From Cupriavidus necator A5-1 (GTDB taxonomy: Bacteria > Pseudomonadota > Gammaproteobacteria > Burkholderiales > Burkholderiaceae), in NCBI RefSeq assembly GCF_000744095.1, contig NZ_JQLI01000001.1, positions 4,278,001-4,342,000 on the forward strand: DNA of 64,000 nt. Direction: 5' to 3'. A program made the translations under genes and the position numbers. Under the pieces are notes generated by a model. It had not been told where the DNA came from, made no database searches, and was given only the letters and a program-made list of their open reading frames with translations. Shown here piece by piece: positions 33,667 through 43,221 of this stretch; positions within the stretch are counted from its first letter, which is position 1, and every line of letters begins with the position of its first letter.

Positions 33667-35223
33667 ATGTCCTGTCAGTTTCCAGAGGCCGCTGCGCCGC
33701 AGAGCCTGGTCATCGTGATCGTGGTGACTTCGCAAGAGCCCGCGGGATGGGAGGAATCCGTGGTACAGCGCCTGCAGGCCTCGGGCGCCAGTCGGATCAT
33801 CGTGCGTGCGCCGGATGCAATGCGTATGCCTGGCAATTTCCGCGGTGCCTCCGACGGCGCGCATGCGCAGCAGGTGCCCGGGCCGGTGACGGCGATCGTC
33901 GACCTCACCGGCGAGCTCGATACGGGCTGGCGCGGCCACGCCGTCGAGGGCGTGTGGCGCCTGTGTGACGGGCGCGGGCTGCCACTGGGAGATCCGCACC
34001 ACGGCCTGGAGACGCGCGCCAACGGCGCCGGCATCGTGCTGGAACTCGTGGCCTTGAAGGACTCGGCTGTGTTCCTGGTCGACACGGCCCGCGGCTATGC
34101 CGAGCCCTGCGAGAAAGTTCCGGTCGAACGCCTTGCCATCATGGGCGCATCGCTGCTAGACGGCGCGCTGCGCGAGATCCGTGCCCTTGGCGGCCTGGCA
34201 GGGCGCGCGGCATGGCAGGGTCGCCGCGTGCGCCCCACCGCAGGGCAGCGCCTGCTCTGGCGCACGCGTGCGCTCGCCAGTCATGCTGCAATCCAGCTCA
34301 AGGGGTTCCTGCTGGTCGAGCAATGGATGGTCGGGCTCGTCGATATGACGTTCACCGAGGCCGTGCGTGCGCAGCGGCTGCCGGTGCGCTGGCTCGGCAC
34401 GCGCATGTCTTCGCATTGCTGGGCCGATCCCTTTGGCGTGCCGGGCAGGCCAGACGAGATCTATTGCGAGGAACTCGACCTGCGGCAGGGCCTCGGCCGC
34501 ATCGTCAGGCTGAAGCTGGACGCGCACGACGTGCCGTCCTGCGCCGGGCCGGTCGATCTGGGTCTGCCCGGGCATCTGTCGTTTCCGTACCTGTTCCGCC
34601 ACGACGGCGCGCTGTATTGCGTGGCCGAGTCTTCGCAGAGCCGGCGCTGCGTGCTGAACCGCCAGGACGAGGCTGGAGGCTGGCAGCAGGTCGCCGTGCT
34701 GCTGGAAGACGTCGCGGCGGTCGACCCGACCATCTTCGAGCATGACGGCCGCTTCTGGCTGCTCTACACGGATGTCGCGATGGGGCAGTTCGACAACGTC
34801 TGCCTGTGCTATGCCGACAACCTGCTCGGGCCATGGCAGCCGCACGCGCAGAACCCGGTCAGGTTCGACAACGGATCGGCGCGCGCAGCCGGCTCGGTCG
34901 TGCGCGATGCCGGCCAGCTGCTGCGGGTGGCGCAGGTATGCAAGAGCGGCTACGGGCAGGCCATCGCGGTCAACCGCATCGTGCATTGCACGCCGGAGTT
35001 CTATCGGGAAGAGACGGTGGGGGGCGTCAGCCCGACGGGCGATCGCCTCAACCCCGATGGCCTGCATACCATGTCAGACTGGGGCGACCGCATCGTGGTC
35101 GATGGCAAGCGCCACCTGTTCCACGCAGGGTTGCTCTGGCACAGGATCGTGACGCGTGCCGCCCGTGCCTTGCGCCTGCCGGCGCCTACTCGAACCCCAT
35201 CTCGCGCAGCATCACGGCGTTGA
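33667..35223 (+). CDS. GIPC-transferase-like protein with GH43-like beta-propeller
   Basis: 518 residues. The C-terminal half (about 230-490) has blades resembling glycoside hydrolase family 43 propellers (HCWADPFGV, GHLSFPYLFRHDGALYCVAES, AVDPTIFEHDGRFWLLYTD, GPWQPHAQNPV), as found in the plant glucosamine inositolphosphorylceramide transferase family and its bacterial relatives. The N-terminal half resembles the formyltransferase-like part only weakly. The start ATG follows GGGGGAGA. It may transfer or bind sugars during polymer assembly. Its 3' end overlaps the convergent GT4 gene by 38 bp. Confidence 0.72.
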   Translation: MSCQFPEAAAPQSLVIVIVVTSQEPAGWEESVVQRLQASGASRIIVRAPDAMRMPGNFRGASDGAHAQQVPGPVTAIVDLTGELDTGWRGHAVEGVWRLCDGRGLPLGDPHHGLETRANGAGIVLELVALKDSAVFLVDTARGYAEPCEKVPVERLAIMGASLLDGALREIRALGGLAGRAAWQGRRVRPTAGQRLLWRTRALASHAAIQLKGFLLVEQWMVGLVDMTFTEAVRAQRLPVRWLGTRMSSHCWADPFGVPGRPDEIYCEELDLRQGLGRIVRLKLDAHDVPSCAGPVDLGLPGHLSFPYLFRHDGALYCVAESSQSRRCVLNRQDEAGGWQQVAVLLEDVAAVDPTIFEHDGRFWLLYTDVAMGQFDNVCLCYADNLLGPWQPHAQNPVRFDNGSARAAGSVVRDAGQLLRVAQVCKSGYGQAIAVNRIVHCTPEFYREETVGGVSPTGDRLNPDGLHTMSDWGDRIVVDGKRHLFHAGLLWHRIVTRAARALRLPAPTRTPSRAASRR

Positions 35224-36304
35224 CCTTGTGCACGTCATACTTGGCCTCGGCGATCTGGCGGGAGCGCCGGCCCATGCGCACGACCCGTTCCCAGTCCTCG
35301 ATCAGCTGCATCATCGCCTGCTCCAGCGCGCCGACGGACTTGACCGGCACCAGCACGCCGTTGTCGCCGTTGACCACGGTCTCGCGGCAGCCGGGGGCAT
35401 CCGTGGTAATGACCGGGCGGCCCATTGCCATGGCTTCGAGCACGGAGCGCGGCGTGCCCTCGCCATACGAGGGCAGCACATAGACGTTGCAGCCTGCTAT
35501 GGCGGGGCGGACGTCCGAAAGGCGCCCGAGGTAGTCGACAGTTCCGTCCGCGATCCACGCGTCCAGCTCATGCTGGGCGATGGCGTCGGGACTGGTGTCG
35601 ATGAAGCCTGCCAGGCTGAAGCGGGCGCTGGCGCGACGCGTCCGGACCCGCCGCGCGGCCTCGGCATACTCGCGCACGCCCTTGTCCCCAAGCAGGCGGG
35701 CGATCAGCAGGAAGCGCGGACCGTCGTCGGGCAGGGGCGCGACCTGGAAGCTCGCGACGTCCACGCCAGAGCCATTGACGATGCACGAACGCTTGCCGGC
35801 CGGCAGGATCTCCAGCCGGCGGAACAGCGCCTCGTCGTCGGGGTTCTGGAAAAAGGTCGTATGCGCGCGGGTGAGCGCCAGCGCATAGAGCCGCTGTACC
35901 ACTGCACGCAGCCTGCTTCTGCCGCTGTCCTCGCGGAACGCGTAGCCAAGCCCGGTGATCAGCGCGAAGCGGCGCGGCACGCGCGCCAGCCAGGCGGCCA
36001 GCAAGCCATAGATCACCGGCTTGATGGTGTAGCACATCACGCTGTCGGGACGGATCCGCCGCATCAGGCGATGCAGCGCGAGCAGCGAGCGCGCATCGGC
36101 CAGCGGGTTCATGCCGGTACGTTCGAGGGGGACGTCATGCACGATCACGCCGCGCGACTCCAGCGCGGTGCGCACGGGGGCTCCCGCGGGCAGGCCTGGC
36201 GCCGCCACATGCATTTCCACCCCCTTTTCCTGCAAGGCGGCGATGAGCGGGCCGCGAAACGTGAGCAGCGACTCGCCGAAGCTGGCGATCATCAGGAAGC
36301 GCAT
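35186..36304 (-). CDS. Glycosyltransferase family 4
   Basis: 372 residues, GT-B fold. The N-terminus MRFLMIASFGESLLTFRGPL and TIKPVIYGLLAAWLARVPRRFALITGLGYAF are typical of PglA/WbpX-like GT4 enzymes; the donor-site motif YGEGTPRSVLEAMAMGRPVI (about 285-305) holds the EX7E residues. It adds a sugar to an undecaprenyl-linked intermediate at the cytoplasmic face. The start ATG follows AGGAG. It lies 12 bp after asnB on the same strand, at the end of a long leftward operon. Confidence 0.9.
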   Translation of the reverse strand: MRFLMIASFGESLLTFRGPLIAALQEKGVEMHVAAPGLPAGAPVRTALESRGVIVHDVPLERTGMNPLADARSLLALHRLMRRIRPDSVMCYTIKPVIYGLLAAWLARVPRRFALITGLGYAFREDSGRSRLRAVVQRLYALALTRAHTTFFQNPDDEALFRRLEILPAGKRSCIVNGSGVDVASFQVAPLPDDGPRFLLIARLLGDKGVREYAEAARRVRTRRASARFSLAGFIDTSPDAIAQHELDAWIADGTVDYLGRLSDVRPAIAGCNVYVLPSYGEGTPRSVLEAMAMGRPVITTDAPGCRETVVNGDNGVLVPVKSVGALEQAMMQLIEDWERVVRMGRRSRQIAEAKYDVHKVNAVMLREMGFE

Positions 36305-36316
36305 GCCGGTCTCCTG

Positions 36317-38326
36317 CTAAGCAACGGCCTCGCAGGCCTGTCTGGGGGAGGTTTGCTGCGGTGCGCGCTCGTGCGCCAGCCAGGCCTGGAACATGAGCAC
36401 GCACCACAGCGGATGCTGCCAGTTGCGGCGCCCGGAAAGATGCTCGGCCCAACGGCTGCGGATCGGCTCCGGATTCAGGTAGCCCTCCTGGCGCAGACGC
36501 CGCTCGTCAAGGAGATCCTCGGCCCAGTCGCGCAACGGACCGCGCAGCCACGCGTCGATCGGGATGCCGAAGCCCATTTTCGGACGCTCGATCAGCGCTC
36601 TGGGCACATGGCGGTCGAGTACCTTGCGCAGCACCCATTTGGTTGTGTATCCGCTGGCTTCCTTGCGCAGCTTGTAGGCCAGCGGCAGGCGCCAGGCGAA
36701 TTCGACCACGCGGTGATCCAGGAACGGTATGCGCGTCTCCAGGCTGTGACGCATCGCCGCGCGGTCTACCTTGGTCAGGATGTCGTCGGGCAGGTAGCCC
36801 AGCATGTCCAGCGCCATCATGCGCTCCACGTCGGTCAGTGCGCCGAGGGGCTGCGCGGCGCTGTCCAGCACCGTGGCCGGCTCCGTGCCGCCGATGACAA
36901 GCGCCTCGGGGTGGGGCCAGTGGGACACCATGCCGCGATACAGCTCGGCTGACGAGCGCGCGGCCATGACGCCCGCTCCTTTGTGGATCTTCTCGCCCAG
37001 ATTGTTCCAGCGTGAAACGATGGGGAATGTGGCTGCGAGCCGGTTGATGCTGTGCGGGGAGAAGCGCGTCAGTCCCCATGCCGCGGCGGCGCGCATCGGG
37101 CAGGGGATGCGCGACAGCCGTTGCCACAGCTCGGCAGTGATCTGGTAACGGTTGTAGCCGCCGAACAGCTCATCGCCGGCGTCGCCCGACAGCGACACGG
37201 TGACGTGCCGCCGCGCCAGCTGGCTGACCAGCAGCGTCGGGATCTGCGAGGAGTCGGAGAACGGCTCGTCGTAGATCCTGGGCAATTCGGGGATGACCGC
37301 CATCGCATGTTCCGGCGTGACGTATAGCTCCGTATGGCTGGTGCCGAGATGCTGCGCGACTGCCTTGGCGTACGCGGCCTCGCTGTAGTCCGAGTTGTGG
37401 AAGCCGATGGAGAATGTGCGGATCGGCTGCGACGACTGGGCCTGCATCAGCGCCACCACCGTCGAGGAATCGACGCCACCTGACAGGAAGGCACCCAGCG
37501 GCACGTCCGCCATCATCTGGCGGCCCACCGCCTCGCGCAGTATCGTCTCCAGGCTGTCCACGGCCTCCTCGGGGGTGCCGGTGAACGGATGGCGCACACC
37601 ATCGAGCGCCGCTGCGGCGCCCGACCAATAGGGGCGCAGCACGGGTTCAGGTGCCCCCAGCGAGACCGTCAGCAGATGCGCCGGCGGCAGCTTGGCGACG
37701 TTCTGGTAGATCGAATGGCTGCCGGCCACATTGTTGTGGCGCATATACAGGCACAGCGCGTCGCGGTTGATGCGGCCCTCGAACGCCGGGTGTGGCCGCA
37801 GCGCCTTGAGTTCCGACCCGAACAGGAAGGTACGGGCCTGGCCTGTCGCCTGCCAGCCGTAGTAGAGTGGCTTCTCCCCGAGCCGGTCCCGCGCCAGTGT
37901 CAGCGTGCCCGTCTGCCGGTCCCACAACGCGAACGCGAACATGCCCTGCGCACTCCGGACCGTGGCATCGGCGCCCCAGGCGTCGATGCCGGCAAGCAGC
38001 GTTTCGGTGTCGGAGTGGCCCCGCCATCGCGGCGCGGCCCCCGCACGCTCCAGCTCGGCGCGGATATCAAGGTGGTTGTAGATCTCGCCGTTGAACGCAA
38101 TGACGTAGCGGCCGCTGGCTGCCGTCATCGGCTGATGCCCGGCCGCAGAAAGATCGACGATCGCCAGGCGGCGGTGGGCCAGGCCGAACGGCTGGTCCGG
38201 ATCGCACCAGGTGTCGCCGTGGTCCGGTCCGCGATGGCGTATCTGGCTGGCCATCCTGGACAGCATGGCCGCCCGGTCCGCCAAAGGGGCGGGTAAGCCG
38301 CCGAGAAATCCTGCGAGTCCGCACAT
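36317..38326 (-). CDS. AsnB-type glutamine amidotransferase (WbpS-like)
   Basis: 669 residues. Cys2 of MCGLAGFLGG is the class-II glutaminase nucleophile; the glutaminase domain covers residues 1-210, and the asparagine-synthetase domain has the PP-loop AFLSGGVDSSTVVAL (about 262). Full length and intact. In polysaccharide loci such enzymes amidate the carboxyl group of uronic acids, as WbpS does for GalNAcA in Pseudomonas O6. The neighbouring UDP-GalNAcA genes point to that role rather than asparagine supply. It sits 18 bp behind the wbpP-like gene. Confidence 0.88.
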   Translation of the reverse strand: MCGLAGFLGGLPAPLADRAAMLSRMASQIRHRGPDHGDTWCDPDQPFGLAHRRLAIVDLSAAGHQPMTAASGRYVIAFNGEIYNHLDIRAELERAGAAPRWRGHSDTETLLAGIDAWGADATVRSAQGMFAFALWDRQTGTLTLARDRLGEKPLYYGWQATGQARTFLFGSELKALRPHPAFEGRINRDALCLYMRHNNVAGSHSIYQNVAKLPPAHLLTVSLGAPEPVLRPYWSGAAAALDGVRHPFTGTPEEAVDSLETILREAVGRQMMADVPLGAFLSGGVDSSTVVALMQAQSSQPIRTFSIGFHNSDYSEAAYAKAVAQHLGTSHTELYVTPEHAMAVIPELPRIYDEPFSDSSQIPTLLVSQLARRHVTVSLSGDAGDELFGGYNRYQITAELWQRLSRIPCPMRAAAAWGLTRFSPHSINRLAATFPIVSRWNNLGEKIHKGAGVMAARSSAELYRGMVSHWPHPEALVIGGTEPATVLDSAAQPLGALTDVERMMALDMLGYLPDDILTKVDRAAMRHSLETRIPFLDHRVVEFAWRLPLAYKLRKEASGYTTKWVLRKVLDRHVPRALIERPKMGFGIPIDAWLRGPLRDWAEDLLDERRLRQEGYLNPEPIRSRWAEHLSGRRNWQHPLWCVLMFQAWLAHERAPQQTSPRQACEAVA

Positions 38327-38344
38327 TGTCGTTTCCGGTTGCGC

Positions 38345-39430
38345 TCAGGCCTGCAGCGCCTGTTGCATCTGTACGTACCAACGTATCGCCTCGGCCAGCC
38401 CCTCGCGGATGCGGTGCGTGGGCTGGTATCCCAGCAGGCGCTGCGCCTTGCTGATGTCGGCCTGGCTGTGGCGCACGTCGCCCGCCCGGAAGGCGCGATA
38501 GACCGGCTCGGTATCGGCGGCAACGCCGTAGGTCAGCAGCCCGTCCCGAAGCAGCTCGAACAGCGTTGTCAGCGTGGTGCGGTCGCCGACCGCGACGTTG
38601 TAGACCTGCTTGTCCGCCTCGCGGTTTTCGCTGGTTGCGGCGAGCAGGTTGACCTGTACGGCGTTCGCGACGTAGCAGAAGTCGCGGCTGGTCTCACCGT
38701 CGCCGTTGATGCAGACGGCATCGCCCCGCAGCAGGGCAGCGATCCATTTCGGAATCACAGCCGCGTAGGCACCGTTCGGATCCTGGCGCGGCCCGAACAC
38801 GTTGAAATAACGCAGCCCGACGGCATGCAAACCGTAGCACCGGTGGAAGACGTCGGCATACAGCTCGTTAGCGTACTTGGTGACCGCATAGGGGCTCAAC
38901 GGCTTGCCGATCAGGTCTTCCACCTTCGGCAGGCCCGGATGGTCGCCGTAGGTGCTGCTGCTGGCCGCATAGACGAAAGTCTTGACCTGTGCGTCGCGGG
39001 CGGCCACCAGCATGTTCAGGAATCCGCTGATATTCACGCTGTGGGTCGAGACGGGATCCTCCAGGCTGCGAGGCACGGAACCGAGCGCAGCCTGGTGCAG
39101 CACGAGGTCCACCGGATGCAGGCCGGCGGCTGTGCCCTCGCGCGCGGGAGCACGAAACAGCATGGCGTCGCGGCATTGCTCGGGGTTGCGGATGTCCCCC
39201 TCGATGAACTGGAAGTTGGCCCACTGCCTGGGCGGCACCAGCGCCTCGACCTCGCAGAGATTGCGGCGGTGCCCGGTGGAGAAATTGTCCAGGCCGACCA
39301 CGCGCTGGTCGAGCCGCAACAAGGTTTCAAGCAGGTTGCTGCCGATGAATCCGGCGACGCCGGTGATGAGCCACGTGCGCGGCGTGGCGGCCAGTCGGGC
39401 CTTGAGGTGCGCGTAGGCGTTGTCGTGCAT
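38345..39430 (-). CDS. wbpP: UDP-N-acetylglucosamine 4-epimerase, WbpP/TviC-like
   Basis: 361 residues from ATG 39430; the frame extends to 39493 without conserved sequence. SDR fold: NAD motif TGVAGFIGSNLLE at about 25, Ser-Tyr-Lys triad with SSSTYGDH and YAVTK (about 160-185), and the WbpP-type N-terminal extension (MHDNAYAHLKARLAATPRTWLITG split around the cofactor site). It interconverts UDP-GlcNAc(A) and UDP-GalNAc(A). It follows the dehydrogenase gene with a 46-bp gap, the same partners as in P. aeruginosa O6 and Vi-antigen loci. Confidence 0.9.
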   Translation of the reverse strand: MHDNAYAHLKARLAATPRTWLITGVAGFIGSNLLETLLRLDQRVVGLDNFSTGHRRNLCEVEALVPPRQWANFQFIEGDIRNPEQCRDAMLFRAPAREGTAAGLHPVDLVLHQAALGSVPRSLEDPVSTHSVNISGFLNMLVAARDAQVKTFVYAASSSTYGDHPGLPKVEDLIGKPLSPYAVTKYANELYADVFHRCYGLHAVGLRYFNVFGPRQDPNGAYAAVIPKWIAALLRGDAVCINGDGETSRDFCYVANAVQVNLLAATSENREADKQVYNVAVGDRTTLTTLFELLRDGLLTYGVAADTEPVYRAFRAGDVRHSQADISKAQRLLGYQPTHRIREGLAEAIRWYVQMQQALQA

Positions 39431-39476
39431 GGGCTGTTGTTCCGTGGCGCGGGTTCGGGTGGGTTTCCGTGCATGA

Positions 39477-40754
39477 CTACAGGCGTCCGTCAACCTCGCT
39501 CCTCGGCAGGATGCCCTTCACGTCGAACAGCACCGCGTGCGCCTTGCCAAAGGCCTTGATCGCCCGCACGCCCATGGTGACGAACTGATGGTGCGCGACG
39601 GCCAGCACGATGGCATCGTAGTGGTCGTGCCGCGGGAGCTCGCGCAGGCATGCCAGCCCGTACTCCTCCTCCGCGTCCTCGACATTGATCCAGGGATCGT
39701 AGACGTCGATCTCGACGTTGTAGCCGCGCAGCGTCGTCACGATGTCCACGGCCTTGGTGTTGCGCACGTCCGGGCAGTTCTCCTTGAACGTCAGGCCAAG
39801 CACCAGGACGCGGCTGCGGAGCACCGGAATGCCCCGGCGCAGCATCAGCTTCACCACTTCGTCGGCGACATGGATCGCCATGCGGTCGTTGATGCGCCGC
39901 CCGGCGAGAATGACCTGCGGATGGTAGCCGACCTCCTGCGCCTTGTGCGTGAGATAGTAGGGGTCGACCCCGATGCAGTGCCCGCCGACCAGGCCCGGAC
40001 GGAACGGCAGGAAGTTCCACTTGGTGCCGGCGGCCTTGAGCACTTCGAGCGTGTCGATTTCCAGCTTGTGGAACAGCAGGCTGAGTTCGTTCATCAGCGC
40101 GATGTTCACGTCGCGCTGGGTGTTCTCGATGACTTTCGCGGCTTCCGCCACGCGGATGCTGCTCGCCCGGTGCGTGCCGGCAACGATGATCTTGCGATAG
40201 AGCGCGTCGATGGCCTCGCTGACCTCGGGTGTGCTGCCGCTGGTGATCTTGCGGATATCCGGCAGCCGGTGCTCCTTGTCGCCGGGGTTGATGCGTTCCG
40301 GGCTGTATCCGCAGAAGAAGTCGACATTGAATTTCAGGCCGCTGTGCCGTTCCAGGACCGGCACGCAGATTTCCTCGGTAGCGCCCGGGTACACGGTCGA
40401 TTCGTAGATCACCACGGCGCCCGGCGCCATCGCCTTGGCCACGGTCTCGCTCGCCAGGATCAGCGGTGTCAGGTCGGGGCGCTTGGCCCGGTCCACCGGC
40501 GTGGGCACGGTCACGATAAAGACCTGGCAATCCTTCAGCGCGTCGGGATCGCTGCTGTAGCGCAGGTGGCGTGCGCTGCGCAACTCGTCCGCGCGGACCT
40601 CCAGCGTCGCGTCATGGCCGGAGCGCAGTTCTTCGATGCGCGCGGCATTGATATCGAAGCCCACGACCGGCTGCTGCTTGCCGAACTCCACCGCGAGCGG
40701 CAGGCCGACATAGCCCAGCCCAATGATGGCGACTTGTGCGTGACTGAAGTCCAT
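39477..40754 (-). CDS. wbpO: UDP-N-acetylhexosamine 6-dehydrogenase, WbpO/TviB-like
   Basis: 425 residues from ATG 40754 (GGAAG upstream). NAD-binding motif IIGLGYVGLPLAVEFG at the N-terminus; catalytic Cys260 in GGHCIGVDPYYL; the central and C-terminal UDP-sugar binding domains are complete. The form LGYVGLPLAVEFG with FSHAQV is that of WbpO/TviB, which oxidise C6 of UDP-GlcNAc or UDP-GalNAc to the uronic acid. With the epimerase downstream this gives UDP-GalNAcA. It heads the leftward asnB operon; a 150-bp gap separates it from the GT4 gene upstream. Confidence 0.92.
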   Translation of the reverse strand: MDFSHAQVAIIGLGYVGLPLAVEFGKQQPVVGFDINAARIEELRSGHDATLEVRADELRSARHLRYSSDPDALKDCQVFIVTVPTPVDRAKRPDLTPLILASETVAKAMAPGAVVIYESTVYPGATEEICVPVLERHSGLKFNVDFFCGYSPERINPGDKEHRLPDIRKITSGSTPEVSEAIDALYRKIIVAGTHRASSIRVAEAAKVIENTQRDVNIALMNELSLLFHKLEIDTLEVLKAAGTKWNFLPFRPGLVGGHCIGVDPYYLTHKAQEVGYHPQVILAGRRINDRMAIHVADEVVKLMLRRGIPVLRSRVLVLGLTFKENCPDVRNTKAVDIVTTLRGYNVEIDVYDPWINVEDAEEEYGLACLRELPRHDHYDAIVLAVAHHQFVTMGVRAIKAFGKAHAVLFDVKGILPRSEVDGRL

Positions 40755-40904
40755 GACAGTGATCTTCCGAGTTTTACGAGCCTGTCGGAGGGGGCATGGA
40801 AGGCCAGGCTCGTGAAAATTATCATGCGCAGGCAGCACGCCGTGCGTGGGGGTTCGTGTCTTGGCGTACACAAGCCCACACGCGTGCGGCAGTTGCAGCC
40901 CGCG

Positions 40905-42068
40905 TCATGCCACGCCGATTTCGTTTGTGCCGGTTTCCTTTGATATGCGGGACAGCAGGCGTTCCCAGCGCATGGCGATCTCGCCCGGCGCGAACTTGTG
41001 TACGTTCCGGCGGCCGGCGTCGGCCAGGCGGGCGGCAAGCTCGGGGCTGGCGATGACCGCCGCGATCTCGCGCGCCAGCGCGGCGGGATCGTCGACCGGA
41101 CTGAGCCGGGCGTTTTCGCCGTGGGTGAGCAAGGCCCTCACGCCCGTCTCGCAGTTGGTGGCGACGATCGGCAGGCCATACGCCATTGCCTCCACCAGTA
41201 CCAGCGAGAAGCCTTCATACCGGGAGCTGAGGCACAACATGGCAGCGTCCCGGTACACCGATTCGATATCGCTGCGCGCCGGTTCGAGGCGCACGCATTC
41301 CTGCAGGCCAAGCCGATCGCGCAACTGTGTCAGCGAGGCAAGCAATTCGCCGTTGCCCACGATCCGCAGCCGCCAGTCAGGAAAGGCATTGGCGATGGGC
41401 ACCCACGCCTGCAGCAGCACATCGAAACCCTTGACGTCGGTCAGGCGCCCCACGGCGACGGCCGTACGGGACGTGCGTGCAGCGGGCTCGGGGGGGAGGG
41501 GGAACGTCAGCGAATTGGGGATGACTTCGACATTGCTGCAGCGCAGGTTGCGTACCCATTTCTCGCGGTCCAGCTCGGTCAGGACCACGATCCGCTGGCA
41601 AGTGCGTGCGCTCAGGCGGCGCGCAAGGCGGCGCACCGGCAGGCCCAGGTCCTGGTCGAGGTTGCAGTGCTCCCAGGCAATGCGGCGCACGCCGAGCCCC
41701 AAGCATGCCGGCAGCGTGAACAGCGTCAGCAGCGGGTCGACTTCCACCAGCAAGGTAATCCCATGCTGCCTGAGGTAGCGGCGAATGCCGGCGACGGTGT
41801 GCAGGAAGTGCGTGCGGAAGGAGGGGCGCTGGTCGAACAGCGCCGCATGCCGGACGGCGGGGTCGAGCGGGAAGCAGCTGCGTGAATCGCACAAGCTGAG
41901 GATGTGGATGCGGTGCCCGCGCATGGCCAGTTCGTTCGCCACCGTGGCGGTCATGCGCTCGGCGCCGCCGAATACGTTCAGCGTTCCGGTGAGAAAGCAG
42001 ATCGCCGGCCCTTGCGCGGTGCCGGTTTCCCGCTGCCCGCCCGCATTAGTGGCAGCGCGCGGGCGCAT
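40905..42068 (-). CDS. Glycosyltransferase family 4 (RfaB/N-acetylgalactosaminyltransferase type)
   Basis: 387 residues. The N-terminal GT-B entry ICFLTGTLNVFGGAERMTATVA, the mid motif HCNLDQDLGLPVRRLARRL and the donor site SSRYEGFSLVLVEAMAYGLPIVATN (split around EX7E) mark a GT4 enzyme of the PimA/WbnH kind. It overlaps the preceding GT4 gene by 23 bp; the ribosome site GGAGG sits inside that gene's end, so translation is coupled. Sugar and linkage cannot be assigned. Confidence 0.9.
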   Translation of the reverse strand: MRPRAATNAGGQRETGTAQGPAICFLTGTLNVFGGAERMTATVANELAMRGHRIHILSLCDSRSCFPLDPAVRHAALFDQRPSFRTHFLHTVAGIRRYLRQHGITLLVEVDPLLTLFTLPACLGLGVRRIAWEHCNLDQDLGLPVRRLARRLSARTCQRIVVLTELDREKWVRNLRCSNVEVIPNSLTFPLPPEPAARTSRTAVAVGRLTDVKGFDVLLQAWVPIANAFPDWRLRIVGNGELLASLTQLRDRLGLQECVRLEPARSDIESVYRDAAMLCLSSRYEGFSLVLVEAMAYGLPIVATNCETGVRALLTHGENARLSPVDDPAALAREIAAVIASPELAARLADAGRRNVHKFAPGEIAMRWERLLSRISKETGTNEIGVA

Positions 42069-43221
42069 CGGTGGCCTCCACTAGTGCCGGCGCGCTGGCG
42101 CTTGCGTACCTGCCATACAGACGCAGCCATTCGCGCGCGATGACCTCGATGTTGAACGCAGTCGCGATGTGCTGGTGCCGCGCTGCCTCGTCGGCAGCCT
42201 CTCCTCGCCCTTGCGAGACAGCGTCGCGAATTGCACGTGCCAGCGCCGGCGTATCTCCCCGCCGGACCAGCGTGCCGACACCGCGGATCATGGCGGGGAC
42301 ACCCGAGGCATCCGTGGCGACGACCGGGCAGCCGCTCGCCAGCGCCTCTCCCACGACCAGCGGCATCCCTTCGATCACCGATGACAGCACGAACAGGTCC
42401 GCCGCATTCAGCAGCGCTGGCACGTCCATTCGTTTGCCCAGCAGGAGCACGCGTCCGGTCAGCCCGTGCTGCTCGATGCGCCGCGCCAGTGCATCGCGCT
42501 GTGGGCCTTCGCCGGCGATCATCAGTAGGGTGTCGTCCCCGAGGGATGCCTGCGCGAAGGCATCGATCAGGTCGGTCTGCGCCTTGTCAGGTACCAGCCG
42601 GCCCACGTTGAGGATGAACCGGTCGTCCGGGCGCAGGCCGAGCTCGGCACGGGTGGTGGCGCGCCGATCGGCGCTGGGCCGGTAGCGCTTCATATCGAAG
42701 CCGTTGGGCACGTAGATGATGCGCGACGCGGGGGCCGCGCGCACGTCGATCATGCGCTGCCGGCCTTCGTCGCTGACCTGGGTGGTGAGATCGGCCCAGC
42801 GGTCGGTGATGCGATACGCCAGCATGCGCAACGCGCCACCCTCGAAGTAGTTGTGTGCCGTGCAGATCGTGGCGGGGACCGGGCACACGCGCGTCAGCAA
42901 GCGTGCAACCAGGTTGGCGTGAATCATGTGGGAATGGACGATGTCCGGGCGCCAGCGCAGCACGAACCGCCGGATTTGCATGAGCGCGGCCAGCAACGCC
43001 ACCGGCGTCTTGCGTATATTCAGCATCAGGGTTTCGACGCCTTCCGGGAGCGGCAGCTCACAGCCCGGCATCAGGCTCACCACAGAGACCGCGTGTCCTC
43101 GCGACCGGTACTGCCGCGCGAGCGCGGCCACCTGCTGCTCCGCGCCGCCCAGTTGCAGGCAGGTGATGAGCAGCATGATTCGCATCGGTCGGATGTGTTT
43201 TCCGTGTTGGCTCTGATCCAT
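42046..43221 (-). CDS. Glycosyltransferase family 4 (tandem copy A)
   Basis: 391 residues from ATG 43221, GGAG five bases upstream. It begins MDQSQHGKH then LLITCLQLGGAEQQVAALARQY (GT4 N-domain), HSHMIHANLVARLL, and the donor-binding SSVIEGMPLVVGEALASGCPVVATD. It is a close paralogue of the next gene upstream (43460-44695); even the untranslated leaders resemble each other, so a tandem duplication of gene plus leader occurred. The C-terminal 20 residues have diverged. The two may add the same or neighbouring sugars. Confidence 0.9.
   Translation of the reverse strand: MDQSQHGKHIRPMRIMLLITCLQLGGAEQQVAALARQYRSRGHAVSVVSLMPGCELPLPEGVETLMLNIRKTPVALLAALMQIRRFVLRWRPDIVHSHMIHANLVARLLTRVCPVPATICTAHNYFEGGALRMLAYRITDRWADLTTQVSDEGRQRMIDVRAAPASRIIYVPNGFDMKRYRPSADRRATTRAELGLRPDDRFILNVGRLVPDKAQTDLIDAFAQASLGDDTLLMIAGEGPQRDALARRIEQHGLTGRVLLLGKRMDVPALLNAADLFVLSSVIEGMPLVVGEALASGCPVVATDASGVPAMIRGVGTLVRRGDTPALARAIRDAVSQGRGEAADEAARHQHIATAFNIEVIAREWLRLYGRYASASAPALVEATDAPARCH

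Noticed and set aside
41545..41565. Further iteron within a glycosyltransferase gene (GCGTACCCATTTCTCGCG)
   Set aside because: Two bases of the conserved GCAGAAA half are lost and it is inside a coding region; a chance match is likely.
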